In this document: positions 1 to 11,900 of the stretch, one piece after another
How the letters are laid out: each line of letters starts with the position of its first letter
Numbering within the stretch: the first letter of the stretch is position 1
Assembly: GCA_030704615.1 (NCBI GenBank)
Contig: CM060731.1
Coordinates: 67,002,756-67,066,755 of the forward strand
Length of the DNA: 64,000 bases
Reading direction: 5' to 3'
Origin: Takakia lepidozioides
Lineage: Eukaryota > Streptophyta > Takakiopsida > Takakiales > Takakiaceae
Translations under genes and position numbers: made by a program
The notes under the pieces: generated by a model
What the model saw: the letters and a program-made list of their open reading frames with translations, nothing else
Databases searched by the model: none
Told to the model about the DNA's origin: nothing

Positions 1-160
1 AGATTGCATTCACCTGGATTAGCAACTTAGTGCGGACCCTGCAAACGATCCAACCATGTACACTGCAGGGATATTGAAGGACTAGAGTCCTTCTCACTTC
101 AGAGACTGTTGTTGGTACCTAGACTGCCCACCTGAGCACACGACCTTTCAAGAGCAGCAC

Positions 161-2196
161 ATGAAATATTTGAACAATAATGCTGAGATGCTGGCGCCTC
201 TGAATGACGAGGAGTACCAAAGAAACATAGCAACATTGGTTGCCAAGGAGCCTGATGCTCAGGAAACGACGCAGAAGGGCAAGAAGGCGGGGCGCAAACC
301 AAAAGACAAGGCTTGTCATAGCCAGGTCACCAGCGAAGCCAAAGGACAAAGACAAGTCCAAGGACAAGGAGAAGGAAAAGGACAAGGGGAAGGAGAAAGA
401 AACAGAAAGGGAGATGGAAAAAGAGAGTGAGAAGGACATCACTACTGGAAGGTATACCCGCACAATTCAGTGCATGTTCGATGCCAAGCGACACCCTTCC
501 CGTGCAGATTCGGCAGACAAGATTAAGATTGTCAATGAGGGATGGCTGGCGATGATGCAGAGTCGAAAGAGAGGATACACTGGGGTGCCTTCGCCTACCT
601 GGGACAACATGATCTCATTCCTTAATCTGGTGACAATTTGATTTTCTTTATTTGCATCTGTAAGTGTCATTTGCAGCCTTAAAGTTTGGTTCTTTGAAAA
701 CATTATTTGAAAACGTTCTAAAATTTGACATGTCTGTTGCAGGTGAGCACTGGTCCCACCTTCGTGTGCGGTGTGCAGAAAATATTTGCGGCTGACATTG
801 TCATTCTCGACATCTCGGACGGCCAGGCTGTGCCAGAAGTTCTTCCGAAGGGCAAGACGCCAAGCTGGAACAAATTCGATGACAACTACTGGAGTTGGGT
901 GTTCGGGTTCTGCAATAATTTCCTCTCTGATGCAGGGACACTTCTGCTTTTTCAATCATGTGACAAAGATAGTCGTCGGGCCTTGGCATCATACATGAAG
1001 TCCTCTGGGTTTGAAGTTTTGCGCACATGGAATTGTGTGAACAGCCTATACCTTGTGAAAGGGGGTTGTCCTAGTCAGCTGGTATGCCGTCTCCCTTCTG
1101 CTTGTGCTTTCACGCTGCGTTTCAATGTTCTCTACAGCTCCACTATAGAAGAATGTGTAATGATCGACACCAATCATGACAGATTCGTGACAAAAAAGAT
1201 TGTTGTATGCATTTGTTTTGAATTTCCAGTGTGCAAACTTCCACTATAGTTTGTGTTTACCACCCTAACCTGCAGTCTTTGGCAGACGAGGATGTTCGAG
1301 GCGATCTGCCTGCGGAGTATTCGCACCTCAAAGACACTATCCTCCGTCCGCATCTTTGAGCTTTCTGACCAGGGTTGTTTCGTCAACCCCCTGTATGAGA
1401 CGCATGTCGATGACATTTTGTACAACTTCATGCAGTCCAGTCAGACTCTCAAGAAACCAGATGGCACTCCCTGGAGAGGTGCAAAGGAAAAAACCCCAGC
1501 GTTCATGTAGATACTGCTAGAGTCATGCAGCCACCATTCTGCACGGGTGGTCGATCTTTCTGTGTCCACAAGTTCGTTCTCTCCCTTCCGAATTGATTTT
1601 CTTTCACCAGTTTCATCTTCTTAAATCCCCCCCCCCCCCACCAACCTGTTCATGTCCTCCTGTCTGGTGCATGAACAACTTATCATGCATGCAAGGTATG
1701 CGGAAAAAGCCTTTTTGGCATTGAGGGTGATTCTGACCTTTACAAGATAGTGCTCCTCCCCCTTTTGTCTGGCTCCACTTCAGGCACACAGACTGAGAGG
1801 ATTCAAATCCGAAATGATGACGATCCTGAGGATAAGCAGGTCGACAACGACTTTTCATGTGAGTAAGTCCTAAACCCACTTTGGGAGCCATCTCAATTTC
1901 TCAGACATCAAATTTATAGTATTAACTTTTTTCGGGCTGTGACTTGTAGGAAAGGCAGCAATGGATCTTCAGGAGATACCCCCATTTGTGACGAGTCTGT
2001 TTTCGACAGCCCCCTTTCCAATTTTCTGCTTCATGTGTATGCCGAAGCAATGGCACTTCATGCGGCCGAGTCTCTATCCCCTGACTTTTTATTGCCCGGC
2101 CGTAGGTGTAGCCAGCGTAGATCCGGAGTTCTTCAATACTTAGACTTAGATGCAGAGGACGCGGGGATACATTGTACTGACTCTGAGTCAGACTGA
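161..2196 (+). pseudogene. Decayed multi-exon gene with a methyltransferase-like core
   Basis: The N-terminal part (161-330, then 330-610 in another frame) is Lys/Glu-rich. Exon 610 region joins at AATCTG|gtgaca to an exon starting at 743, giving a continuous segment with a hydrophobic strand ending in ILDIS, then WNKFDD, then a second strand LLLF. This pattern recalls the catalytic half of a SAM-dependent, possibly N6-adenine, methyltransferase. A later piece (about 1253-1510) has WRGAKEK and, beyond an in-frame TAG at 1508, VVDLSVSTSS, which resembles a SAM-binding motif. The last exon (about 1950-2196) is acidic and ends DSESD. Breaks are frame changes near 300-330 and near 1350, plus the TAG. 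I recall similar uncharacterised proteins from seedless plants, but this is memory only. The function is inferred from motif order and is unproven; the locus looks non-functional. Confidence 0.5.
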
Positions 2197-2278
2197 ACTT
2201 TGTTCTTTTAATGTTTTGTTTCATCCTCTTCGGAAAACATTGAATCCCCTTACTCCACTGTAGTTGTTCCGGCAGAAA

Positions 2279-2290
2279 AATAAAATAAAA
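2279..2290 (+). terminator. Poly(A) signal after the decayed gene
   Basis: Overlapping AATAAA hexamers lie about 85 bases after the stop at 2196, in AT-rich DNA. This is the usual position for a plant near-upstream element. Confidence 0.4.
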
Positions 2291-2324
2291 ATCAAAGAAT
2301 CCACTTTCATTAAAATGGCAATAT

Positions 2325-2535
2325 GTATGAATCCATCCCACAAACCCCACTCACTCTTGTCATATCCATGCATCCTCCAGTCATGAATGTTTTCCATTAT
2401 TCAACATCCATTATACATTCATCCATTTTACTATTACCCATCCCACATTCATCCATCTACTTTCATTTTTCGCACTCATCCATCTGTTTATCATCCACTC
2501 TACATTCATCCATCCTTCATTCATCTGTTGCTTTC
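2325..2535. repeat. CATTCATCCATC minisatellite
   Basis: Imperfect tandem copies of a short unit built on CATCCATT and ATTCATCC run through this stretch. ORFs here are rich in HPS/IHS repeats and are repeat artefacts. Weaker scattered copies of the same words occur at 8505-8640. Confidence 0.75.
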
Positions 2536-2659
2536 AGGTGGGATTGACCACGTCATTTTATTATGTCGTCCAGGTTGTTTCCGCGGTGAAGGGTGCTCTT
2601 CCGCGGGAATACACTCCACTTCTTCCTTGGCACATGGTGACGGGGCCTTCAAGCGCGAT

Positions 2660-2885
2660 GACGTGGAGTGAGCCCCGTGATGTGGGTGGCGTTGGCGCAA
2701 GGTGACGTGGCGTGAGCGCAGTTGCGCTCACGCGACCAGGCTCACGCCGAGGCATCCCTGATTTCCGTCCTTTGTATTCTATTGCCATGGAAACATGGAT
2801 ACCCTATTGTTGTATTTTGTGCTCACAACTCCATTTTCCTATGCTCACGTGAGCTGTGCGCATAGGTGTGCTCACGTTTCACCAA
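2660..2885. repeat. Cluster of GTGAGC/GCTCAC motifs with an 11-bp palindrome
   Basis: The word GTGAGC or its complement recurs at least seven times. At 2710-2733 an 11-base arm GCGTGAGCGCA is followed, after two bases, by its exact reverse complement. A CACGTG core lies near 2845. This is GC-rich against an AT-rich background. It could be a subterminal part of a DNA transposon or a regulatory array; nothing codes here. From 2886 to 4330 I see only AT-rich DNA, a C10+ run near 3381 and the ATGACG-rich repeat listed next. Confidence 0.4.
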
Positions 2886-3404
2886 CCCCCTAGTCTTTTA
2901 AGGTGTAGTGACAGAAAAAGAAGAATAAGATTCTGGCCAAAGCCGGCATAACTGAAGGCCACTATGTCTTGCGGCTACTGCCCCATAAATTGAGTGTGAT
3001 TTGACAAGAGTTTTTTTTTCCCTTCATTCCTTCTTATATGGTCCAATATCTCTTTATATTCTAGATCTATTATTTAAAATAGAAACAAGAGATTGAAACC
3101 CAATATTAAGAGTTTTGATATTTCATTAACTAGTACAATCATCAAAATTATTATACATATCTGGGGTCTCGTAATATATTAGTAATTTGAAACAAGTTGT
3201 TCACCATCAAACCAAATTTGAGGGTTTCTCAAACTGGGTAAACCATTTTTTATTTGGTGGTTTTCTCATAATTGATGTTCACTATAACATTTACATTGAA
3301 TGTGTGAAGAAACAAAAAAGGAAAAAGGGATAGTCAATAGGAACGTACATTCGCAATAAAAATAAATTCAAAATTTAGTTCCCCCCCCCCCCTTTTGAGG
3401 CAGT

Positions 3405-3550
3405 TTAAATCATGACGACGATAGTACTAATATGGCAATGATGTCGATTTTCGAAAGTGAGTTTTTCTTTTTTTGCGCCACTTAAAAAATGACGACAGTG
3501 ACATGGCATGATGATGATGACATAGCAACCGTGACGTGTCACAATGATAC
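3405..3550. repeat. ATGACG/ACATGGC-rich low-complexity repeat
   Basis: Repeated ATGACGAC, GACATGGC and GATGATGATGAC words. The same vocabulary appears in the opposite orientation at 57785-57905, so both may be fragments of one dispersed repeat. Confidence 0.4.
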
Positions 3551-4333
3551 CCTATTCCTGTTCTACACTAAAACTAATCTCCAACCATTAGTCGTCAATA
3601 ACCTTAGAGCCTTTTGGAAGTGATTCCAATCTTCATGATGTTTTGGTAAATGAGATTATTCTCAATTAATTGGATAATTGAGAGCAAGCTACATTATGTC
3701 GTTTGAAGAGACTACTTGTAACAAAATAAATTCAAATGCAAATATCTAGATTTGGTGCACAAAAAAAAATAGAGAGTCGACTCAAATAGATTTAGGTGCG
3801 CTTAATTAGTATCACCATCCTCATTCTCTAGACACTATGCGTTATATAAACTCAGTTTGTTGTTGAAATTTTATATCCAAAATAACTTTAAAGTGGTACC
3901 CACATAATTGAAATAATGACGTAATATGATGTGTAATATTCATACGGTGATAACTTTTTATCTTCACAAACCACAAAGTTTGATGTGGGATATTTGAAAT
4001 CAAATAATCTTTGAAACATTGCCTATTCCACTCTAACGCTCGAGCCCATGGTCCTCCAATTGTATGAAATACGGTGGAACCCTTCAAACCACCATTGTCT
4101 GATTTCCGTTTTCTTCTTTAGAGAGAAAGTAAGTCACATTTTTTAAGCAAAAGTAAGTTCTGCAAGTGTCAATAATGATGATAGTTTGTAAAAGTCCTCC
4201 TAACGAATTATGTGAGAGTGAAGAAACTACAATGTTCAGCTCGTACCATATTACGTAGGGGTTATACTGCAAAGAGTCTTTGCTTCATCTGACATTCTAG
4301 AGATGTAGCATATAAAGCAGGGGGAAACTAAGA

Positions 4334-4421
4334 CCTGCTCAGCAAGCTCTCCGGTGGGACATAAGACGACAGAACGAGGTCTCCTAGGCCTTGTTGACGC
4401 TTCTGCTTCCCTTCTCAAGGC
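4334..4421 (-). pseudogene. Lone exon of a DEAD-box RNA helicase (RH39-like)
   Basis: On the minus strand an acceptor-like ATGCAG at 4422-4427 opens a frame reading RRPRSVVLCPTGELAEQ and then CAG|GTCTTAG. The stretch matches the region around motif Ia of plant DEAD-box helicases of the RH39 type, where the motif reads PTREL. Here the conserved Arg is Gly, a change likely to damage RNA contact. No motif I (GKT), DEAD or SAT motif is found in the flanking sequence. It is therefore probably a captured or relict exon rather than a gene. The family call is fairly secure; RH39 itself is from memory. Confidence 0.55.
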
Positions 4422-4544
4422 CTGCATCACAACCTTCGCTGTTTCAGACACAATGGCCCCATGCAACAATGACCCTAGCCAAGCGTCCGGACTGACTACA
4501 TTTTTCCACTCCAAGAGTCAACTCTGAAGTAAAAAAAACCATGC

Positions 4545-4700
4545 ATTGCCGGGTTATTAGGCCTGCATTGGAGTACATATCTGCAGTATGGGTTGATAAT
4601 TCCAACAAGGCTAAGTCTCAAGAATCCATCCAAATGGGTTCTATTGCAGAAGCCCCATAACTAATGACTAAACTTCCAAATGTCTTGTTCTTGAAGCCTT
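4545..4700 (+). mobile_element. LINE fragment (end of reverse-transcriptase ORF)
   Basis: A translated stretch reads RPALEYISAVW followed by KAKSQESIQ. This is the common LINE segment after the RT fingers/palm, where intact elements have LEYxxxVW and LExIQ. At the DNA level the part around 4586-4640 matches 38400-38450 in the VPS36 intron LINE. It is heavily truncated. From 4700 to 5550 there are short broken reading frames that I cannot assign. Confidence 0.55.
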
Positions 4701-6055
4701 CCAAATGGCAACAATATGACAAGTGAGATGGTAATGTGTTTGCTCTCACTACTTTCAAGTTGCTTTTAGGGATTTTTTCTGATGTCACTATTCAAGCTAA
4801 GAAAAACTTGGCTGCTTTTGTAGATAGACATCAGAAAGGGAGAAGGGATAGAGGCACTACATTCCATTCAAAAGAGAGCAAAGGGGGCAAAAAAAATTAC
4901 TATTAACAACCTTCTGAGTGTGCGACAGGCGCAGAGTCCAGACACAAGGTGTGGGAGATTGGGATTGGAATCAGACAGGTCGTGAAGAGTGCAGAATATG
5001 ATGCCTCCCTCAACTCCCCCAGTCGACTGGTTTACGAGATTCTGCGTGGGCAAGATGTCTACTGCCGATTTCTTATATGGCCTTCAAGGTCATGGAGTAC
5101 GATGCCAAAGTGCGGCAGTCGTCCAAGACCGTGAGAGATATGTGGGCGCATAATTTTGGCCTCAAGGGTGTGATGAGCTACTCGCGTGAGTGAGTGCATG
5201 AGTGAGGTATTTCCTGACTACTGATGAAATTTGTGATGAGCAAGCACTCGGTACAAAGTATAGAGATGCATGCTGACACAAGCCCATGTTGATAATTGCA
5301 GATTCACATTGCGGGTGCTTCAAGCTGTACTACAAAGAAGCAAAGAAGACACAACAAATTTTTCCTGGGATTCAATGGGGAGGATGGAAGTGAACTTGGC
5401 AAGCTGCCTAAATTGGCTATGAAGGATTTTGTATCAAAGTTGATTTTCCCTATGTGCGTACAATACTCAGTCTGATTATCACAGCAAGGATGAATAGTAT
5501 GTAACATCTCAAATTGTGGTGAAAATTTTGTATGCAAAAGCCATAGGACGCATTAGTAAACAATGATACGCTCAAACCAACATAGAGGGCAATTTGCAAT
5601 GGTAGTGTTGTCATTGTTTCATGACCAGAAATACAATAGAGATTAACCCTTATGGGCCCAAGACCAATTTAACAAATTAGAGTTGACACCTGTCCCTCCC
5701 ACTATGCCTTCCAACAAAGATCAAGGACAACTTATTGTACAAAATGGGGACCAACACATTCAACTCTTTGAATAAGCATAGTCTTGTTTCTTTGTTAGTG
5801 GTAAAATTTTTAGAAATTTTGATCATAATTTGTTACTACAAAATACTTAACAGGTCTTGATTGTTGGAAAGTTGCCTAGATTCAAGGCCCTAAATGTTAC
5901 AAACACGTAAAAAACTAATGACAGGATTTTCTAAGGACTTCTCATGTCATTTTCATTTACGTCTAACCTGAATTCGTTTATCGTTTCCTTCTCTTCCCGA
6001 ACCGAATGAGATATAAAGCATAGATTTACACGACGTCCGCCTAGTTTATGGTTTT

Positions 6056-6421
6056 ATGGTCGCGTGGGACGGCCAAAACTATTTTTTATCTGTCCATTTA
6101 GCTCATATGAATTCCTCGCTATTCGTGACCCGCGTCTTGAGTCCCTACGCCAAACTTCCCCCTGGGAATCCTTCATTTTATTATCACGAGGAACGTGAAC
6201 TTTTGCCCCAAAGGTTTCGTCTTTTTGGAAGAATCATGTTCCGATTAGCTTATGACCCGGCTGGCCTGCCAGTTTCACTAGAATATAGCGACGCCAAAAA
6301 TAAAAACTACGAAATTATCAGCATATCTTATGTAGCTGAATCCTGGAAATTAGGATCCATACAGGAGGAACTATGTTACATAAGAGTGGGATTATTTTTG
6401 GGAGTAATTGAATGCAAATAG
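6056..6421 (+). other. Unassigned 121-codon reading frame
   Basis: The frame opens at an ATG and gives a mixed, non-repetitive protein with aromatic-rich segments. I do not recognise a family. No splice or promoter signal argues strongly for a gene. It lies in a 3.9 kb stretch (5550-9.0 kb side) without recognised genes. It may be chance or part of a degenerate element. DNA on either side up to 7750 shows nothing else I can name. Confidence 0.15.
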
Positions 6422-7764
6422 ATGACATGTCTACTCTTTGGATCGAAGTAACATGCTTTCAGGGTTTTCATAACAAATTCTAGTGTTCGTTGACATTTTA
6501 CCACGGCCTCAGACTTCTTCAATACGCTGAGATTTAGCTGATTCTACACTAGATCTGAATACTACGCAAAGAGCCATCTATGGCTAGAACGTATCCCAAC
6601 TATACCCACTTGCTCTGTAGAACCAAACAAATAAAACCAACATCTTCGTAACTCAAACTGTGAGTGCTCAGACCTTCGTCCTTGCTTTGCTTGGATTCAA
6701 ACTATCCATCCTCCAGTCACCTCCACTTCTTCATGTCATTATTAGCAGTTTGAATGTCCTATAGAAAAAATACGGTCATTAATTATCATACATGATGAAT
6801 CTGCTTTGTGCAAATTCACGAGGCAGAGAATGATTTATGGGCTTCAGAATGCGGTGGAAAACTAGTTCTGTATATAACTATCCGTATTTCGCCATGCATT
6901 TACTATTTCTAAGTATTAGAACAGGTACAAGAGCACCTATGTTCCTTTATAGGGCCCACCCTCGAGGTAGTGCTGCAAGGTGAAATGGCTCTTAGTTACG
7001 TCGGCGTCCTCTCTATCTTCTATCTCTCTATCCACTCGACTAAGGTAGCAAGCTTATACATTTATTTACGACGTCTCTTCACGAAGCATTTTTGGACTAA
7101 GGCATGGGGAGGGCGGTGCGATTTGCCTCGCTTAGTTGCCCGATAAACCGCCTTTTGCCCGGTGCTTATGACGCGGGAGTTGCCTCCACGTGCCACCTGT
7201 GTCAGGAAACAAGCGGGACATAGGAGATGCCGACGTAGCGTCAGCGGCTTCGTGAAATTTGTCTCAAATTTTCTTCTCCCTCTCCCTCACCCGCATTTTT
7301 CTAGTGTTACCAGCAATTAAGCATGGGTGCTATTTTTTGGTAGGTGGTGATGGTGTTAGCTGTGTGGATAATGAGTAATCGTCGTTAGGTACTTGCAACG
7401 AGGGGCAAATTCTAGGCATTTGTGTTGTGGAGGCATAGACAGCTGAAAGAGCTTGGATACAGATCTATTTTGAAGGACCATATTTCAAGCACGAGAGAAC
7501 CATCGAGTCACTGTGGATGGGTAGTTTACAAGAAACCTCCAAGAGTATATCATCAACTGGAGGAAGGGGTCACACAGTTGTTGAATCAGGAACGTCTACT
7601 GTGATGAATCCATTTGACAGAGGACCAAGAGAGGGAGTCCACAAGAAATGTTCTGGCACCTCTACGGATGTCAGGAAACTATGTAATTGGTCAGATATAG
7701 GGTATAGACTTCAAACCAAGGAGGCATTTCAGCAGATTCAAATGGCTACAATATTTTAGTACAA

Positions 7765-7945
7765 TAAAATTTCAGTATTTCAGTATTTCAAAAAAGATTT
7801 TCAGCAAGTATTTCAGTATTTCAGCAAGTTTCTTAGCAAATATTTCAAGCAAGTATTTGAATATTTCAGCTAGTTCTTCAGCAAGTATTTCAGTATTCCA
7901 GTTAATATTTCAACAAGCATTTCAATATTTTAATAATTTGTAAGT
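7765..7945. repeat. TATTTCAG tandem repeat
   Basis: About 180 bases made of AGTATTTCAG and CAGCAAGTATTTCAG units in imperfect tandem. It is AT-rich and non-coding. From 7945 to 8750 the DNA is AT-rich with scattered CATCCAT words and no gene signal. Confidence 0.7.
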
Positions 7946-8755
7946 CTGAATATCAGTGTTGTTCATACATCAATAAAGTTCTGTCAAGGCCGATCTATTT
8001 TATAAATAAAAATATTTTCCTCTTATACAGAACATGTTTAAAATATACTTTGAAAATGTGATTATCTTATTTCAATGTAGCATTTCAAGGAAATTTTCTA
8101 CTTAGAGTCTTAGGGTGGAGCCATTACGCGACTAGCTGCTTGTTTATTTTTGTTAACTTATTAGGAACTTTATTGCCACTTTATTTCAATTTTAAATATT
8201 TTTATTTTTTCCTCTATTATTTTATAAAAACGTTTTATTTTTTCGGGGCCCCCTCGGGCCAATTTCAATAAAGGAAAAGAGAGAAAAAAGAAAAATTGTC
8301 TATGTACAGAAGGATGGATGAATAGAAGTGACTGGATTGTTGAGGTGAATGGATGTGAAGGAGTGGGAGTCACTTAAGTGTGAGCTAGGTCAGACATGCT
8401 TTATTATTCAGGTAATCTTAATTAAGCACGTAGCAGAGTTTTTTTAAAAAATTCGGAAAATAGCACAAGTGGCTACAGAGTTTTGAAAAAAATAGGCATA
8501 TATTCTGTTCATCCATTCAAATTAGCAAAACATCATTCCACATCCGTACTTTCATCCATTAATATCATGCATATTTGGGGAATTCATCCATAATAATTAT
8601 TTGTTTTGGAGAAATTTGGCGATTTCATCCATGAAAAAACATGGAATTTTCTACGGAATATGCTTTTCTATTTTTTGAGGTCGCCATTTGGTGAAAATTC
8701 GCCAAAAATAAAAACGCTGGCACGTAGCACTAGCTAGACCGGATTTCTAAACCCT

Positions 8756-8791
8756 TGGGCTGTGTTTGTGCGCTATGAAGGCCTAGGGTTT
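8756..8791 (+). promoter_or_regulatory. Telo-box and TGGGCT site upstream of NOT1
   Basis: TGGGCT at 8756-8761 and CTAGGGTTT at 8783-8791 lie 120-150 bases before the NOT1 start codon. Telo-boxes and TGGGCY (site II) elements are common in promoters of plant housekeeping and translation-linked genes, which suits a CCR4-NOT scaffold. Activity is inferred. Confidence 0.4.
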
Positions 8792-8908
8792 CTTGTGTCG
8801 GGCATAGAATGTGCTGTGTGAGAATCGGAGAGTAAGTGAATTTGCTTTAGAGAAAAGGGGAACGGAGGAGAGGGATCGTGGAGTGCATAAGGTGAAGGTG
8901 TTAGAGCC

Positions 8909-11900
8909 ATGTTATCTTTTGCGTCATCTCTTGCAAGCCAGGTTGGCATCTTGATCGCCAGCCTGAACAAGAACAATTACCAGTCAGTGGCGTTAGAGCT
9001 TAGCCAGGTAACTCTTATTTTCTCTTATTGGCTTTGAAGCACTTGAATTTCTGTAGATGTCGAATGTGGTTTCCTGGGGCTGTTGTCTACGATGTCCACT
9101 TTGAAGTCCTTGTTTCGAAGGGATACTAATCATCCAGGGGGTAGTTGTGGGCTTAGCCTGAAATTGGTGGGAGCAGACGCTCATTGGGGACTGGGCATTA
9201 TGTAGTAAATGAATGGGGTGGCATTGCCATCATCAAAGAAATGCCGATGTGGATTTCAGCACTCATGAAAGTATTGGTAGAAATGGTGGCGGCATCTCGC
9301 AGGATGTGTTGTTCAGTCCTGTTGGCCTCAAGCTACTCTATATGCGTGAGGAATTTCTCGGGAAAAATCACTGCAGGCATCCTGTGGTCCCGGAATTGTG
9401 GTCGATGTTCCCTTGAAGTGTCTTATCTCTGGAGGGAAGAGGCTGGGCGGCGCCCTCTCTTCCTATTTGCAGACATTTGACATTTCCTTCCTTAAATAGC
9501 AGCAACTTCTGCTCTGTTCCTCTTAGGTCTATAGCAGATTAGGGTTGAGATTAAGAAAAATTGCTATGTATATTTTCACGGAGGTTGAGCCTTTGGTGTC
9601 AAGTGGAATTGACAATCTATCAGACCTGCATTGCCAGAGTTATGAAAACCCTAATTTCCCTGTTGTCTATTGCTGTATTGAACTTGCATTGGAGGGTTTG
9701 ATGGGTGGCTGTATGCTTTAATTTTTGACATTTGTAAGCTTCAGAAATTGCTCCGTATCTTTTCTCCTGAAGTATAGTCACAGTTTTGTGCTGGGAAGTC
9801 ATGGTTCTTGCATTGCCATAATTGCTCTCTCTTCTCTCAAATGTTGGGAAGGTTGGATATGGAACAGTTGACAGATTATGGGCTAGATGGAAGCTTGATA
9901 TTACTACGTCACTGCTTGGAGCAAGTAAACCTACAGGAGGGTGAAGTGCAGAACTTGCCTTTGAAGTTGGAGCTGTTGGCTATTGTTGTTAAGAAATTGG
10001 TTCATCAGCCAAATTCAGGCACTGTTTTGTGTGAAGCCTTGCGGCACATCCAATCTGGCAGCGAGGACTTCCTTGAAAACCTCTCCACTGCATTGAAGCT
10101 ATCTCTTCCTGAGCAGATTGGACTTGGCCTTGCATTGGCAGATGCTGAAGATTTGAATCGCCGTCAAGAGGGTGTGTCCCTTTCCTAACACGAGCAATAT
10201 TTCTTACCCTCAATGCTCCAACACATTTATTTGGACAAATTTCTTTTCTATTGCATCTGTAGGGGTCTATTATATGAAATGCATTTGACCCAAGCATGAC
10301 CATCGACTGCATTCTCGTCCGGCTCATTGACAGATGAGTATTGTGATGGTGTCTTGCAGGTGAAGCGTTTTGCAGGGCAAAGATTCCTGAGCTTTACCAA
10401 ACTGCAGCTCCTGCTCTTTCAGAAGCTTTGATAGAACAGATATTGTGGTTTCTGCACCAAAGTGAGGGTCTCTCAAAGCATGTTCAATCTTTTGTGAAGG
10501 CCTTGCCTACACTACAGCCAAATGCAGTCAACTCCTTACTGTTGACTCCTCTTCTCCATGAGGAGGTGAATGAAGTGGATTGCTTGAGGCAAGCTTTTCT
10601 CAACTTTATTGTTGGCCAATTACGAGGAGATGTGACTCACCCTTTTTTTTTGTCTGGAAGTAATTATTGGGTTTAAACAGAGATTAGATGGCTGGATCCT
10701 TCACTATCCAGGTTGTAGAAGCTTGGGCATTCCATATATCTGAAATGAGACAAATGAGGGTGTGGCATAATTGTGCTCCGCAAAGAGGAGTGCTACTGGA
10801 AGTAACATGTCTGAATAGTGATCATCCCTCATATACTCTTTGAATGTTGTACTTCAGGGTTTCCATCTTGTTGATACAAATCATTGTTGCATTAAGTGAG
10901 TGGCTTATATTGTGAGACCCTTTGGTTGATTTGTGATGATTAAACATGACAGGAGTTTTGACAAGGTTGACGCATCTTTGACATCAACATCCGGGGACAT
11001 GGTGCTGCAGTTGGCTAGTGCAACAAGTGTGGCTGATGTTGTGGAAGAGCTGGGGTACAGCTGCACTTTTGACATCGACCACTGCAAGGAAATATTTTCA
11101 TTATTTCCCTCTCTTACAGTGCTTGATGTTGCACGAACTTTGGGGATGGTAGCTCGAACATACAAGGGATTGGAAGACCTGCAAGGTACTCATGGCACCT
11201 TCTGCACGGCACTATGCAGTCGAGAGCAGGTTGCTTCTGACTGGTTGACTACCTGGAACGTTGATGTTCTTTTAGATACCTTCAATCAACTGGTAAATAC
11301 TTCCTCTGACGACTTTCTGTCCAAGCACCAGTTTGAAATTTTGTCAGGAATTTACACACTCCTGCTGGTACCCTCAATGTTTTGGTGAACGGTGGAGTCG
11401 AAGTCGAGTTTTTCTTTGTCTTCATGAGTCGATTTAGGATTGAGTTGATCCTAACTGTGAACATTGTTACAGGCTCCAAGTATAAGCTGGCAATCGGTAA
11501 TGGAGAACTTGGACCATGAGGGTTTCTATTTACCTGACCAAAAGGCGTTCTCCCTTTTATTGACAATGTACAGCAAGGCTTGTCAGGTGGGCTAGGTTCT
11601 GAGCCTGCACCAATAATTCTATTCCTTGTTTCTCTACGGCTTGCAGGTAGGTTCTGTCCCTTTTGTTCCCGCTCAAACTGGGCGCGGGGTCAATGGCCAC
11701 AAGGCTACGGCAAACAATGTCTTATGAGTACAATCTCTATGGCTTGTTTCCAGTTTTCTCACAATATCTGGTTGGATCAATATGTTGTTATGGAGAGGTG
11801 TTTAATTTTTCCTTCCTGTCCCATCTGAGAAAGGTCATGTTATTCAAACCTAAGTACTGGTTACAGTCATGTTGAATAGCATAGGTTCTGTCCTAAGGAC

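Noticed and set aside
467-955. 162-codon minus-strand frame
   Set aside because: It mirrors the plus-strand methyltransferase-like exons and has no motif of its own.
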